The notes under the pieces were generated by a model. It was not told where the DNA came from. It saw only the letters and a list, made by a program, of their open reading frames with translations, and did not search any database. The position numbers were made by a program, and so were the translations under genes. This document shows, piece by piece, positions 40,059-49,378 of a stretch of DNA of 64,000 nucleotides (position 1 is the first letter of the stretch; every line of letters begins with the position of its first letter). The stretch is from Bradyrhizobium sp. Arg816 (GTDB lineage Bacteria > Pseudomonadota > Alphaproteobacteria > Rhizobiales > Xanthobacteraceae). Location of the stretch: NCBI RefSeq assembly GCF_029989365.1, contig NZ_JAPRAQ010000004.1, forward strand, positions 124,001 to 188,000, written 5' to 3'.

Positions 40059-41899
40059 GCGGCGATCTCTCCATGAACGCCGCCGAGATAGGCTTCCTGC
40101 ACCGCGGCGTTGGTCCTGATTTCCTCCGGTGTGCCGTCCAGCAGCACCTTGCCCTCCTGGAGCACCGTCACGCGCTCGACCAGCTCGAACAGCGAATCCA
40201 TGTCGTGGTCGATGATGATCATGGTGCGCCCGCGCGCGATCGATTTGAGCAGCTTGACGGTCTCGACCCGCTCGCGCGGGCTCATGCCCGCGAGCGGCTC
40301 GTCGAGCAGCAGCAGACGCGGCGAGGTGGCGAGCGCAAGCCCGATCTCCAGCCGGCGCTTCTCGCCATAGGCGAGCTCGGATACCGGCGTATCGGCGCGG
40401 CGGGTCAAATTGACCAGGGCAAGCGTGTGCGCCACCTGCTCCGTCAGGCCCTTCACGCCCGAGAGCTTGCGGAACAGGTCGAGCCGGAATTTGCCGCGCA
40501 GTTCGGCGAGTGCTGCGATCGTCAGGTTCTGCCGTATCGTGAGGCCCGTGAAGAGCTGGTTGACCTGGTAGCTCTTGGTGAGGCCGAGCTGGCAAACTTC
40601 GGTGACCTTCAATCCCGTGATGTCGCGGCCCTCGAACACGATCTGGCCGGAGGTCGGCGCGATCTCGCAGGTCAGCATCTTGAAGAAGGTCGATTTGCCC
40701 GCGCCGTTGGGGCCGATGATGCCGCGCAGCTCGCCCTGATTGACGCTGAAATCGATGTCGCTGTTGGCGACGAGACCGCCATAGCGCTTGGTCAGGCCGG
40801 TAGCTTTCAGGATCGGCCCGGAATAGGCGGGGTGCGCGACCTCCTTGGCCTGCATCGGTGCAGGCGGAGCTTGCTGCGGCGTCTCGATCTCAGCCTGCTG
40901 CTCCGTCTCCGCAGCCTTTCGCGCTCGCTTGCCGGACACGAGGCCGTAGAGATCGACGAGGCCGCCCACAATGCCGCCGCGCAGGAAGCAGACCAGCACC
41001 ACGAACACGACGCCCAGCACGAGCTTCCAGGCCGCTCCGAGGCCCAGTGCGGACTGGAGGAAATCCTGAAGGAAGAGCCAAACTGTTGCGCCGACCAGCG
41101 GTCCGAACAGCGTGCCGCGGCCGCCAATGGCGGTCTGCATCACGAGCTGGCCTGAGGTGTCGAAGGTGAAGGCGTCGGGCGGCATGAAGGCCTGCAATAC
41201 GCCGAGCAGGCCGCCGGCGAAGCCCGCATAGGCCGCAGCGATCACGAAGGCGGTCAGCTTGTAGCCATGGATGTTGTGGCCGACGGCGGTGGCGCGCAAC
41301 GGATTGTCGCGGATCGCGCTGAAGATGGCGCCGACAGGCGAGCGGACGATCCTGAGCGCGATGATGACGCCGACGAAGTAGCACAGTGCGATGAACTGAT
41401 AGAGCGACCAGCCGTTGGTGAAGTGGATGGTGGTGAAGCCGAGATTGAAGCTCGGTGTCGGTACCCCCGGCAGGCCGTTCTCGCCGCCGGTGAAATCCGA
41501 GAGCGGATTGAACTCGACGAAGAAGAACACCTCCGCGATCGCCACGGTGATCATGGCGAAATAGATGCCGGTGCGGCGCAGCGCGATCAGGCCGATCAGG
41601 TAGCCGGTCGCCGCCGCCGCGATCATGCCGATGATCAGCGCGCCCAGCACGTTGCTGAAACCCGCGCGGGTCAGGAGGTAGGCCGCGACAAAGCCGCCGG
41701 TGCCGTAGAAGGCGGACTGGCCGAACGACAGCAGGCCGGTGAATCCGAACAGGATGTCGAAGCCGAGACCGAATAGGCCCCAGACCAGGATCCGGTTCAC
41801 GGTGTTCGGGGCGAAGCCGAGATGAGGCAGCACGAACGGGGCTGCGATCAAACCGATCGCGGTCAGGGTCTCGATCAGGAACGGGCGTTGCTTGAGCAT
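40055..41899 (-). CDS. Fused ABC permease and ATPase (LivM-LivG type)
   Basis: 614 residues. The first part (about 1-320) is a LivM-type membrane permease with about eight to ten helices, including GLSFGQSAFYGTGGF-like motifs. A 30-residue Glu/Gln/Pro linker follows. The second part (about 370-610) is a LivG-type ATPase: Walker A GPNGAGKST near 400, signature LAYGEKRRLEIG near 515 and Walker B LLLLDEPLAGMSP. Fusion of permease and ATPase is known in some rhizobial branched-chain-amino-acid-type systems but is not the E. coli layout. It is 11 bases after livH. Confidence 0.93.
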   Translation of the reverse strand: MLKQRPFLIETLTAIGLIAAPFVLPHLGFAPNTVNRILVWGLFGLGFDILFGFTGLLSFGQSAFYGTGGFVAAYLLTRAGFSNVLGALIIGMIAAAATGYLIGLIALRRTGIYFAMITVAIAEVFFFVEFNPLSDFTGGENGLPGVPTPSFNLGFTTIHFTNGWSLYQFIALCYFVGVIIALRIVRSPVGAIFSAIRDNPLRATAVGHNIHGYKLTAFVIAAAYAGFAGGLLGVLQAFMPPDAFTFDTSGQLVMQTAIGGRGTLFGPLVGATVWLFLQDFLQSALGLGAAWKLVLGVVFVVLVCFLRGGIVGGLVDLYGLVSGKRARKAAETEQQAEIETPQQAPPAPMQAKEVAHPAYSGPILKATGLTKRYGGLVANSDIDFSVNQGELRGIIGPNGAGKSTFFKMLTCEIAPTSGQIVFEGRDITGLKVTEVCQLGLTKSYQVNQLFTGLTIRQNLTIAALAELRGKFRLDLFRKLSGVKGLTEQVAHTLALVNLTRRADTPVSELAYGEKRRLEIGLALATSPRLLLLDEPLAGMSPRERVETVKLLKSIARGRTMIIIDHDMDSLFELVERVTVLQEGKVLLDGTPEEIRTNAAVQEAYLGGVHGEIAA

Positions 41900-41910
41900 C
41901 AGGAAATCGC

Positions 41911-42786
41911 TTACTCGCGGCCCTGGACGCCGAGCAGGCCATGCGGTCGCACCACGAGCACGAGCGTCATCGCCGCAAACAGCATCACATAGGCGTAGCC
42001 GGGGTTGAACATGGAGGTGACGCTGATGATCTCGCCGGCGATCAGGCCGCCGAGGATCGCGCCCGGAAACGAGCCGACGCCGCCGATCACCACCACCACG
42101 AAGGTCTGGACGAGGATGTCGTCACCGACGCCCGGTGTCAGCGACACCACTGGCGCGTTGACGATGCCGGCAAATCCGGCGGCCATTGCGCCGATGCCGA
42201 ACACGACCATGAAGACGCGGTAGACGTTGATGCCGAGCGAATCGACCATCACCGAATCCTCGATGCCGGCGCGCACGATCATGCCGAGCCGGGTCCGGTA
42301 GAGGACGATGAACAGTGCGCCGAGCGCGACCGCGACGATGCCGACGACGGCGAGGCGGTAGGTCGGATAGAACATGAAGCCGAGATTGGTGATGCCCTGG
42401 AACAGGGCCGGCGGCGGCACCAGCTGCGACTGGCTCGAGAAGATCAGGCGCACGAGCTCGACGAAACAGATGCCGAGTCCGAAGGTCACGAGCAGCTGAT
42501 CCTCGTGCGGGCGATGATAGAAATGGCGAATGATGACGCGTTCCATCACGACGCCGAGCAGCATCACGAACAGCGAGCCCGCGATGACGGCGATGATGAA
42601 GGACTCCGTGTACTGGTAGGCGACGAAGCCGGCATAGCCGCCGATCATGAACATCGCGCCATGCGCGAGATTGAGCACGCCGAGCGTGCCATAGATGATG
42701 GTCAGGCCGGAGCTGATCAGCGCAAGCAGGGCGCCGAGCGCGAGCCCGTTGAAAAGCTGCGAAACGAGGTTGGGCCAACTGATCAT
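41911..42786 (-). CDS. ABC transporter permease, LivH-like
   Basis: 291-residue inner-membrane permease with about eight helices. The opening FNGLALGALLALISSGLTIIYGTLGVLNLAHG and the segment VVVIGGVGSFPGAILGGLIAGE are the LivH family pattern. It heads the membrane part of the operon, after the substrate-binding gene (gap 98 bases) and 11 bases before the fused permease-ATPase. Confidence 0.95.
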   Translation of the reverse strand: MISWPNLVSQLFNGLALGALLALISSGLTIIYGTLGVLNLAHGAMFMIGGYAGFVAYQYTESFIIAVIAGSLFVMLLGVVMERVIIRHFYHRPHEDQLLVTFGLGICFVELVRLIFSSQSQLVPPPALFQGITNLGFMFYPTYRLAVVGIVAVALGALFIVLYRTRLGMIVRAGIEDSVMVDSLGINVYRVFMVVFGIGAMAAGFAGIVNAPVVSLTPGVGDDILVQTFVVVVIGGVGSFPGAILGGLIAGEIISVTSMFNPGYAYVMLFAAMTLVLVVRPHGLLGVQGRE

Positions 42787-42884
42787 GCGACAATCGCCGT
42801 TGTGACGCGCCAGGGTACGCGACAGAAAAAGGTGACGCCGCAGGACCAGAGTGAGCCCGCGGCGTCACAGGGGTTAGTGCGGGC

Positions 42885-44219
42885 TCAGCTGTAATCGCCG
42901 GGATGGCAGCCGAACGCGTCCGGCTTCTGCATCAGGCCTTCACCGGGGACGATCTCGACGACGTCGTACCAGTCTTCCTTGTTCTTCATGTCCTTCTGCT
43001 GCTTGCCCTTCACGATGATCACCGGGCGGACGCATTGGTGATCCTCGGGGCGGTAATGCACGTCGCCGACCAGGGAGGGGATCGTCTCGCCCTTCTCGTA
43101 GGCCTTGATCACGTCGGGCGGATTGAAGCTGCCGGCCTGCTCGCACATGTGGGCCCAGTGCGCGAAGCTGACATAGGCGTTCTCGGCGCCCCATTCGGGC
43201 TTGTAGCCGTACTTCTTCTCGAAGGCCTCGTTGAACATCTTGGCGAGCGGGAACTTGTCCTCGATCGTCCACCAATAGTCGGTGGCGGCGTAGACGCCCT
43301 GCATCAGGCCGCCGGTCTCGCGCGCGATGAAAGGCACCTGGTAGGGAACGACCAGCTTCATCTTGTCGAGCACGCCGAACTGCTTGGCCTGCTGGGTCGA
43401 CAGCACCGCGTCGTGGCCCCAGTTGACGTTGATGAGCACGTCGGCGCCGGAATTCGCGACGTTCAGCAGATATGAGGAATAGTCGGGCGCGCCGAGCGGT
43501 GCGACCTGGTTGGTCACCGTCGTCCAGCCCGCGGTCGCGAGGAAGTCCTGCATCGACTTGGTGACGGTGTGGCCGTAGGTATAATCGGGCGTCAGGTAGG
43601 CGGCCTTCTTGTTCTTGCCGAACTCCCTCACCATCACCGGGCCGATCGCCGCGGCGGCGGTCTGGCCGAAGAAGTTCTGGCGGAAGCCGTAGCGAACGCA
43701 GTCCTTGCCGGTGGTGTCGTTCGAGCCGGAAATGCCGCACACGAACAGCACGTGTTCGCGCTGCGCGAGCTTGTTGAGCGCGACCGCAACGGCGCTCGAC
43801 GTGCCGCCGGTGATCATGATCGCCTTGTTCTCGCTGATGAAGCGCTGCTGCGCCTGCACCGCCTCGTTCGGCTTGGCCGCGGAATCCGCGACGCCGAACT
43901 TGAGCTCCTTGCCGAGCACGCCCTTGCTGGTCTTCGGCGAGATCTTCTTGATCAGCTCATGGCCGCTGTTGATGTGCTCGATCGCGAGCTGGTAGCCCTT
44001 GAGCTCGTCCTCGCCCTGCACGGCGTAGGTGCCGGTGCGCGGGACCGAGATTCCGATGAAGGCCGTGGAACCCGAAACGCCGGCGGGATACGAGCCGATC
44101 GCCGGCTTGTCCTCGGCAAAGGCCGGCATCGCGGGCAGCATCGAGCCGCCGATGAGGCTCGCTGTGGTCTGGAGCAGGCCACGGCGCGAGAGGCCGCGGC
44201 GGATGAGATCGTCAGTCAT
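42885..44219 (-). CDS. ABC transporter substrate-binding protein (Peripla_BP_6)
   Basis: 444-residue periplasmic binding protein. The N-terminal signal has a Tat-like SRRGLLQ followed by a hydrophobic core and AFA cleavage near residue 36. The binding domain resembles Leu/Ile/Val-type proteins in fold (Peripla_BP_6), with the usual TGGTSSAVAVAL region near 145 and QNFFGQTAAAA near 188. The ligand is unknown; related systems bind amides, urea or hydrophobic amino acids. The start at 44219 follows GGAGG by 6 bases; the extra frame to 44315 is not supported. It leads the operon and is divergent from the alpha-CTD-like gene. Confidence 0.93.
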   Translation of the reverse strand: MTDDLIRRGLSRRGLLQTTASLIGGSMLPAMPAFAEDKPAIGSYPAGVSGSTAFIGISVPRTGTYAVQGEDELKGYQLAIEHINSGHELIKKISPKTSKGVLGKELKFGVADSAAKPNEAVQAQQRFISENKAIMITGGTSSAVAVALNKLAQREHVLFVCGISGSNDTTGKDCVRYGFRQNFFGQTAAAAIGPVMVREFGKNKKAAYLTPDYTYGHTVTKSMQDFLATAGWTTVTNQVAPLGAPDYSSYLLNVANSGADVLINVNWGHDAVLSTQQAKQFGVLDKMKLVVPYQVPFIARETGGLMQGVYAATDYWWTIEDKFPLAKMFNEAFEKKYGYKPEWGAENAYVSFAHWAHMCEQAGSFNPPDVIKAYEKGETIPSLVGDVHYRPEDHQCVRPVIIVKGKQQKDMKNKEDWYDVVEIVPGEGLMQKPDAFGCHPGDYS

Positions 44220-44408
44220 GGTCGTTTCCTCCGAACATCGTTCTTGTTTGCAGGCGCAAGCACGACCTGTCCGGCGCCAGCCGACCTCGCTGGCCTGCTG
44301 CGCCGGGCACGTCACATCCGCGTGTAGCTCTTGGCCCTAAGCATTGCTTGTGAAGCCCTTCTGTCAATTTCGTCTTTGGTCGAACGACGAAAATTATCAC
44401 GTGAAAAC

Positions 44409-44425
44409 ATATCGGATAACGATAT
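44409..44425. promoter_or_regulatory. Candidate operator between divergent genes
   Basis: Perfect palindrome ATATCG-GATAA-CGATAT in an AT-rich stretch between the ABC operon and the alpha-CTD-like gene. Size and symmetry fit a dimeric winged-helix repressor such as the MarR protein encoded 0.8 kb downstream (inference). It would overlap a plausible promoter for either gene. Confidence 0.45.
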
Positions 44426-44470
44426 ATATTAGTCTTTGTGAGTACGAGGCTGGCGGGTTCGGCGAGAGAA

Positions 44471-45088
44471 ATGGCGCGGCAGACGACAGTGGCGGGTGCC
44501 CGGAAGCGACGATCCTGGCCGCAGGAGGCGGAGCGGCCGGAGGCCGCGTGGCCCGCGGGGGAGGGCAGCGACCAGCGCGCGGCGCCGCAGTCGGGCGATG
44601 CCTCCCGCGTGTCCGAGCCGCGCAATCGCCCCACCGGCGAGCGGGGACCGGCCGTCGGCTCCGTTCAGGCGAAGCGCGCGCCGGCACCGATGAAGAGACT
44701 GAGCGTGCGCGCTCAGAACGTCCTGAAGGAGCTTGCGGTCGAACTCACCGGCGAGCAGCCCCCGAAGGGGGCGTGGTCGCCCTCGCGCGAGCTGCTGCGC
44801 GTGCTGACGGCCGAGCGGCTCGCGACCGCGCGCAACTGCGGTCCCCACACGATGCGGGAGATCGTGGACTGGGCGCAGGGTTGCGGCGTGACCATCAAGC
44901 CGGTGATCCCGCCCGGCGGTTCGCTGTCGCAGATGTGGGCGGAGTTGATTGCCAATGCGTCGGCAGGCAGCCTGACCAGCGCCGAGATCGCCAGCGCGCT
45001 CCAGCGCTCGATCAGGCGGAAGAGCGTTCGCATCCCGATCGCGTTTCAGGTCATCCTGGTGAAGATCCTGCTCTCCAGTTTCGAATAG
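44471..45088 (+). CDS. Protein with RNA polymerase alpha-CTD-like domain
   Basis: 205 residues from the ATG at 44471; a GTG at 44438 would add 11 residues but has no ribosome site. The first 70 residues are disordered and rich in Arg, Pro, Gly and Ser. From about residue 75, LSVRAQNVLKEL and, after an insertion, TARNCGPHTMREIVDWAQGCGV closely resemble the helix-hairpin-helix DNA-binding C-terminal domain of RNA polymerase alpha (consensus LSVRAxNCL ... GxKSLxEI). Residues after 150 add a helical tail. I do not know this family. Binding of DNA near promoters or of sigma/activators is an inference; it faces the ABC operon and precedes a MarR regulator. Confidence 0.55.
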   Translation: MARQTTVAGARKRRSWPQEAERPEAAWPAGEGSDQRAAPQSGDASRVSEPRNRPTGERGPAVGSVQAKRAPAPMKRLSVRAQNVLKELAVELTGEQPPKGAWSPSRELLRVLTAERLATARNCGPHTMREIVDWAQGCGVTIKPVIPPGGSLSQMWAELIANASAGSLTSAEIASALQRSIRRKSVRIPIAFQVILVKILLSSFE

Positions 45089-45200
45089 CCCCCGATATTT
45101 GTGCATCCGCGGCGCCGCTCGGTTGGTTCCGCCTGTCCTTCCTTGCTAGTCTCGGCGGCGACCGCCCGCTTCACCGGCGGGCTTGACGTCGCAGGCAGGA

Positions 45201-45671
45201 ATGGCTCAATCGAAGCGGAAGACGACACGCCCCGCGTCCGCGGCGCCCTCAAAGGGCGGCGCGATGCGCGAGGCCGACTATGCAGCGCTTGCACAGTTCC
45301 GCTATCAGCTCCGGACCTTCCTGGCGTTCAGCGAAGCCGCGGCCCAGAGTGCCGGGTTGACGCCGCAGCAGCATCAGGCGCTGCTCGCGATCAAGGGGCT
45401 GGCTGCCCCTGACGGCGCAAGCGTCGGCGACATCGCGCGCTTCCTCCTGATCCGGCACCATACCGCGGTGGAGCTGGTGGATCGCATGGCGAAGCTGAAG
45501 CTGATCGGGCGGGAAGCCGATCCGAAGGACGCAAGACGCGTCCTGGTCAGGCTGACGGCCAAGGGCGAGCAGAAGCTGCGCTCGCTCTCGCGCATTCACC
45601 TGGACGAGCTGAGTGCCGCGGCACCCGCTCTGGCCAAGATCCTGCGATCGTTCCGGGCCAAAGCGCGCTGA
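45201..45671 (+). CDS. MarR family transcriptional regulator
   Basis: 156 residues. A basic N-terminal tail (about 1-28) precedes a winged helix domain: LTPQQHQALLAIKG (near residue 55), DIARFLLIRHHTAVELVDRM recognition region (near 80) and the wing KDARRVLVRLTAKGEQKL (near 112). MarR proteins bind palindromic operators as dimers and respond to small aromatic or oxidant signals. Start alternatives are TTG 45183, ATG 45201 (used; GCAGG just upstream) and ATG 45264, which drops the tail. The gap to the alpha-CTD-like gene is 112 bases; it may regulate the divergent ABC operon. Confidence 0.86.
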   Translation: MAQSKRKTTRPASAAPSKGGAMREADYAALAQFRYQLRTFLAFSEAAAQSAGLTPQQHQALLAIKGLAAPDGASVGDIARFLLIRHHTAVELVDRMAKLKLIGREADPKDARRVLVRLTAKGEQKLRSLSRIHLDELSAAAPALAKILRSFRAKAR

Positions 45672-45679
45672 GGCGCGGT

Positions 45680-46765
45680 TCAGGCGGCTGCGCCTTGCGC
45701 GGCGAGCTGCGCGGCCTGGTGCTCGGTGGTCAGGGCATCGGTCAATTCGCCGAGCGCTTCGCCGGCGATCACCTGCGGCAGCTTGTAGAGCGTCAGGTTG
45801 ATGCGATGATCGGTGACGCGTCCTTGCGGGAAATTATAGGTGCGGATGCGCTCGCTGCGGTCGCCGGAGCCGACCTTCTCCTTGCGCTCGGCCGAGCGGG
45901 CGGCATCGACGCGCTGGCGCTCGGCATCGTAGATGCGCGAGCGCAGGATGTTCATGGCGGAGGCGCGGTTCTTGTGCTGCGAACGGCTGTCCTGCATCAT
46001 CACCACGATACCGGTCGGGATGTGGGTGATGCGGATCGCCGATTCGGTCTTGTTGACGTGCTGGCCGCCGGCGCCCTGCGCACGCATGGTCTCGATCCGC
46101 AGATCGTCGTTCTTGATATCGACGTCGACCTCCTCGACCTCGGGCAACACTGCGACCGTCGCCGCGGAGGTGTGGATGCGTCCCTGCGTCTCGGTGTCGG
46201 GCACGCGCTGCACGCGATGCACGCCGGATTCGAATTTCAGTTTCGAGAACGCGCCGCGGCCCTGGACCTCCGCGATGATTTCCTTGTAGCCGCCGACGGT
46301 GCCTTCGCTGGCCGAGATCACCTCGACCTTCCAGCCCTGCAAGCTGGCGAAGCGCTCGTACATCCGGAACAGGTCGCCGGCGAACAGCGAGGCCTCGTCG
46401 CCGCCAGTGCCGGCGCGGATTTCCAGCACCACGTTGCGGTCGTCCATGGCGTCCTTGGGCAGCAGCGCGACGCGAATCTTCTGGACCAGCTCTTCGATCT
46501 TAGGCGTCAGCTCGTCGCGCTCGGCTTCCGCCATGCCGCGCATCTCGGCATCCGTTGCGGGATCGGCGATCAGCGCCTCGGTGTCGGCAAGCTCTTTAAC
46601 GGCCGCACGATAAGTCTTCACCGCCTCGATCAGCGGGGTGAGCTCGGCGAGCTCGCGGGTGATCTGCACGTAGCGTTCGGAGGCGAGCTGGCCGAGCGAT
46701 TCGGCCTCGAGCGAAGCGTGATGCGCGAGCAGGACGTCCAGTTTGGCTTCGGGGAGTGACGACAT
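45680..46765 (-). CDS. prfA: Peptide chain release factor 1
   Basis: Recognises UAA and UAG codons and triggers peptide release. 361 residues, normal length. The GGQ motif ([18 protein letters not shown] near residue 232) and the RF1 anticodon-like tripeptide region [14 protein letters not shown] near 190 (PxT) are present. It ends 8 bases after the convergent MarR gene stop and follows ptsP on the same strand with a 57-base gap, so lysC-ptsP-prfA probably form one conserved cluster. Confidence 0.97.
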   Translation of the reverse strand: MSSLPEAKLDVLLAHHASLEAESLGQLASERYVQITRELAELTPLIEAVKTYRAAVKELADTEALIADPATDAEMRGMAEAERDELTPKIEELVQKIRVALLPKDAMDDRNVVLEIRAGTGGDEASLFAGDLFRMYERFASLQGWKVEVISASEGTVGGYKEIIAEVQGRGAFSKLKFESGVHRVQRVPDTETQGRIHTSAATVAVLPEVEEVDVDIKNDDLRIETMRAQGAGGQHVNKTESAIRITHIPTGIVVMMQDSRSQHKNRASAMNILRSRIYDAERQRVDAARSAERKEKVGSGDRSERIRTYNFPQGRVTDHRINLTLYKLPQVIAGEALGELTDALTTEHQAAQLAAQGAAA

Positions 46766-46822
46766 CGGTTCAGTCTCAAATGGCGGAAGAGGGCGAGGCG
46801 GCGGGAGGGGGCGACAGGCCCG

Positions 46823-49090
46823 CTACAACGCCAGGCCTTCGGCCTCGGCAAATTCCGTCAGCTTCTGCCGGATCGAGACGCTGCCGGAGGGCGCGTCCAG
46901 CAGCGGGCCGAGCATCGCTTCGGCCTTCTTCGCGTCGAGATCGATGACCATCGCCTTGACCGGGCCGAGGGCCGTCGCCGAAAGCGACAGCGAGCGATAG
47001 CCCATCGCGATCAGCGCCAGCGCGCCGATCGGCTTGGAGGCCATCTCGCCGCAGAGCGAGAGCGACTTCTGCGCCACGTTGGATTTCCGCGCGATCTCGC
47101 GCAGCACGCGCAGGATCGGCGCCGACATGGTGTCGAAGCGCTCGGACACCTTGGCATTGCCGCGGTCGACCGCGAACAGGAACTGGAACAGGTCGTTGGA
47201 GCCGACCGAGATGAAGTCGACCTTCCTCAGCAGCTCGTCGAGCTGGTAGAGCAGGGCGGGCACCTCGACCATGGTGCCGATGTCGATGCGCTCCGGCAGG
47301 GTGTGGCCGTGCTGGCGCAGATAGGTCAGTTCGCGCTCGACCAGCGCTTTCGCCGAGTCGAATTCAGCGACCTCCGAGATCATCGGGAACATGATGCGCA
47401 GCGCGCGGCCGCCGCCGGCGCGCAGCAGCGCGCGGATCTGGCCGCGCAGCAGGCCGGGGCGATCGAGCCCGAGCCGGATCGCGCGCCAGCCGAGGGCGGG
47501 ATTCTCCTCGATCACTGCTTCCATATAGGGCAGTGCCTTGTCGCCGCCGATGTCGAGGGTACGGAAGGTGACGGGCTTGGTGCCCGCGGCATCCAGCACC
47601 GTGCGATAGAGCGCGAGCTGGTCGCTGGTGCGCGGCAGGCTCTGTCCCACCATGAATTGCAGCTCGGTGCGGAACAGGCCGATGCCGGCGCTGCCGGTGT
47701 CCTCGATATGCGGCAGGTCGATCGCAAGACCTGCGTTGATCATCAGCTCGACCTTCTGCCCGTCCCTGGTGACGCAGGGGCGGTCGCGCAGCGCAAGGTA
47801 TTGCGCCTGGCGGCGGGCGCGGAAGCGCACGCGTTCGGCGAAAGCCGCTTCGACCTCCTGCGACGGGCGCACATAGATCGAGCCCGAGGTGCCGTCCACG
47901 ATGATGGCGTCGCCGGGATCGGCGATGCCCGGCGCGTTCGGCACTTCGCCGACCGCGGGAATGCCGAGCGCGCGGGCCACGATCGAGACGTGCGAGTTGG
48001 CGGTGCCTTCCTCCAGCACGATGCCGCGCAGGCGCTTGCGGTCGTAGTCGAGCAGCGCCGCGGGGCCCATCGCGCGCGCGATGACGATGGCATTGTCGGG
48101 CAATTGCTCGCGTGAGGGCGCATGGTCCTGGCCGACCAGCTGCCGCATCAGGCGGTAGCCGAGATCCTCGAGATCGTGCAGCCGGTCGCGCAAATAGGGA
48201 TCGGTCGAGCGCAGCATGCGTGCACGGGTGTCGGACTGCACGCGTTCGACGGCGGCTTCCGCCGTGAGGCCGGTGGCGACCGCCTCATGCAGCTTGTGCG
48301 ACCAGCCCTGGTCGTTGGCGAACATGCGGTAGGCTTCCAGCACCTCGCGGTGCTCGCCGCCCTCGGCAACGTCGCCACGCTCCAGCATGCGGTCGAGATC
48401 GGCGCGCAGCTTGGCGAGCGCGGTGTCGAGCCGCTTGATCTCCTTCGGCAGATCCTCGGCGATGTAGTCCTTGATGACGACGCGCGGCTCGTGCAGCACG
48501 ACATGGCCGAGCGCGATGCCTTCCGAGAGGATGGCGCCGACCTTCTGAGCCGAATGGCGCGCGGCCGGCTCCTGGCCCGGCTGGGCCAGCGCAGACAATT
48601 CGCCGGAGGCGATCAGCTCCGCCAGCACCATCGCGGTGGTCTGGAGCGCCTCGAGCTCCTCCTCGACATAATTGCGCTTGGCGCGGTTCTGCACCACCAG
48701 CACGCCGAGCGTGTTGCCGGCGCGCAGGATCGGCACGCCGAGGAAGGAGTGGTAGATTTCTTCGCCGGTCTCCGGGCGGAACGAGAAGGCCGGGTGGCTT
48801 TGCGCGTCGCTGAGGTTGAGCGGGGTCGCCTCGCTGGCGACGAGGCCGACCAGGCCCTCATGGGCGCTCAGCACGGTGTGGTGCACCGCCTCGCGGTTGA
48901 GGCCTTCGGTGGCGTAGAGCTCGAGCGTGTTGTCGATGCGCAGCACATAGACCGAGCACACTTCGGCCACCATATTGGCGGCGATCAGCACCACGATCTT
49001 GTCCAGCCGCTCCTGGGCCGAGACCTGCTCCGCCATGGTTTCGCGGAGCCGTCTCAACAAGACGCGGGGACCTCCCGACGCGCTCCGCAT
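46823..49090 (-). CDS. ptsP: PTSNtr enzyme I (phosphoenolpyruvate-protein phosphotransferase)
   Basis: 755 residues. It transfers phosphate from PEP to NPr in the nitrogen-related PTS, which controls carbon, nitrogen and PHB metabolism rather than sugar import. An N-terminal GAF domain (about 20-165), the PEP-utiliser N domain with phosphohistidine in ANSHVSIVARALGIP (near residue 370), and a PEP-binding C-terminal domain with the CGEMA active-site loop (near residue 690) are seen. The GAF domain is the mark of ptsP versus ptsI. It is upstream of prfA and downstream of lysC. Confidence 0.96.
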   Translation of the reverse strand: MRSASGGPRVLLRRLRETMAEQVSAQERLDKIVVLIAANMVAEVCSVYVLRIDNTLELYATEGLNREAVHHTVLSAHEGLVGLVASEATPLNLSDAQSHPAFSFRPETGEEIYHSFLGVPILRAGNTLGVLVVQNRAKRNYVEEELEALQTTAMVLAELIASGELSALAQPGQEPAARHSAQKVGAILSEGIALGHVVLHEPRVVIKDYIAEDLPKEIKRLDTALAKLRADLDRMLERGDVAEGGEHREVLEAYRMFANDQGWSHKLHEAVATGLTAEAAVERVQSDTRARMLRSTDPYLRDRLHDLEDLGYRLMRQLVGQDHAPSREQLPDNAIVIARAMGPAALLDYDRKRLRGIVLEEGTANSHVSIVARALGIPAVGEVPNAPGIADPGDAIIVDGTSGSIYVRPSQEVEAAFAERVRFRARRQAQYLALRDRPCVTRDGQKVELMINAGLAIDLPHIEDTGSAGIGLFRTELQFMVGQSLPRTSDQLALYRTVLDAAGTKPVTFRTLDIGGDKALPYMEAVIEENPALGWRAIRLGLDRPGLLRGQIRALLRAGGGRALRIMFPMISEVAEFDSAKALVERELTYLRQHGHTLPERIDIGTMVEVPALLYQLDELLRKVDFISVGSNDLFQFLFAVDRGNAKVSERFDTMSAPILRVLREIARKSNVAQKSLSLCGEMASKPIGALALIAMGYRSLSLSATALGPVKAMVIDLDAKKAEAMLGPLLDAPSGSVSIRQKLTEFAEAEGLAL

Positions 49091-49322
49091 GAACCGTCAA
49101 TCTCCTCCGTCTGCCTGGCCCGGCGGTATCGGCCGGCGGCTGGCCCAAATTTCCAGAAAAACAACCAAATTGTTCGTCCGGCGCAGGCACAAACACAAAT
49201 CTACTCAAGATTTAGTGCTTACACCGAATCAGCGCCGCCTGAACTGGGACACAGTCTGCGGCAGCCCACCCTCTTCGCCCTATAGCGAATTGGGGCTTGT
49301 TTTGCCAAGCAAAACGCCTGCC

Positions 49323-49352
49323 AAACGCGAAGGTGTGTACACCTTCGCGTTT
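49323..49352. terminator. 30-base palindrome between lysC and ptsP
   Basis: AAACGCGAAGGTGT (49323-49336), GT, then ACACCTTCGCGTTT (49339-49352): a perfect 14-2-14 palindrome. It lies downstream of the lysC stop. On the minus strand it reads TTT at its end, so it may terminate lysC or act as a dimer operator. Confidence 0.6.
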
Positions 49353-49378
49353 GCTGCGGCCGCTAAGAGAAAATTCGT

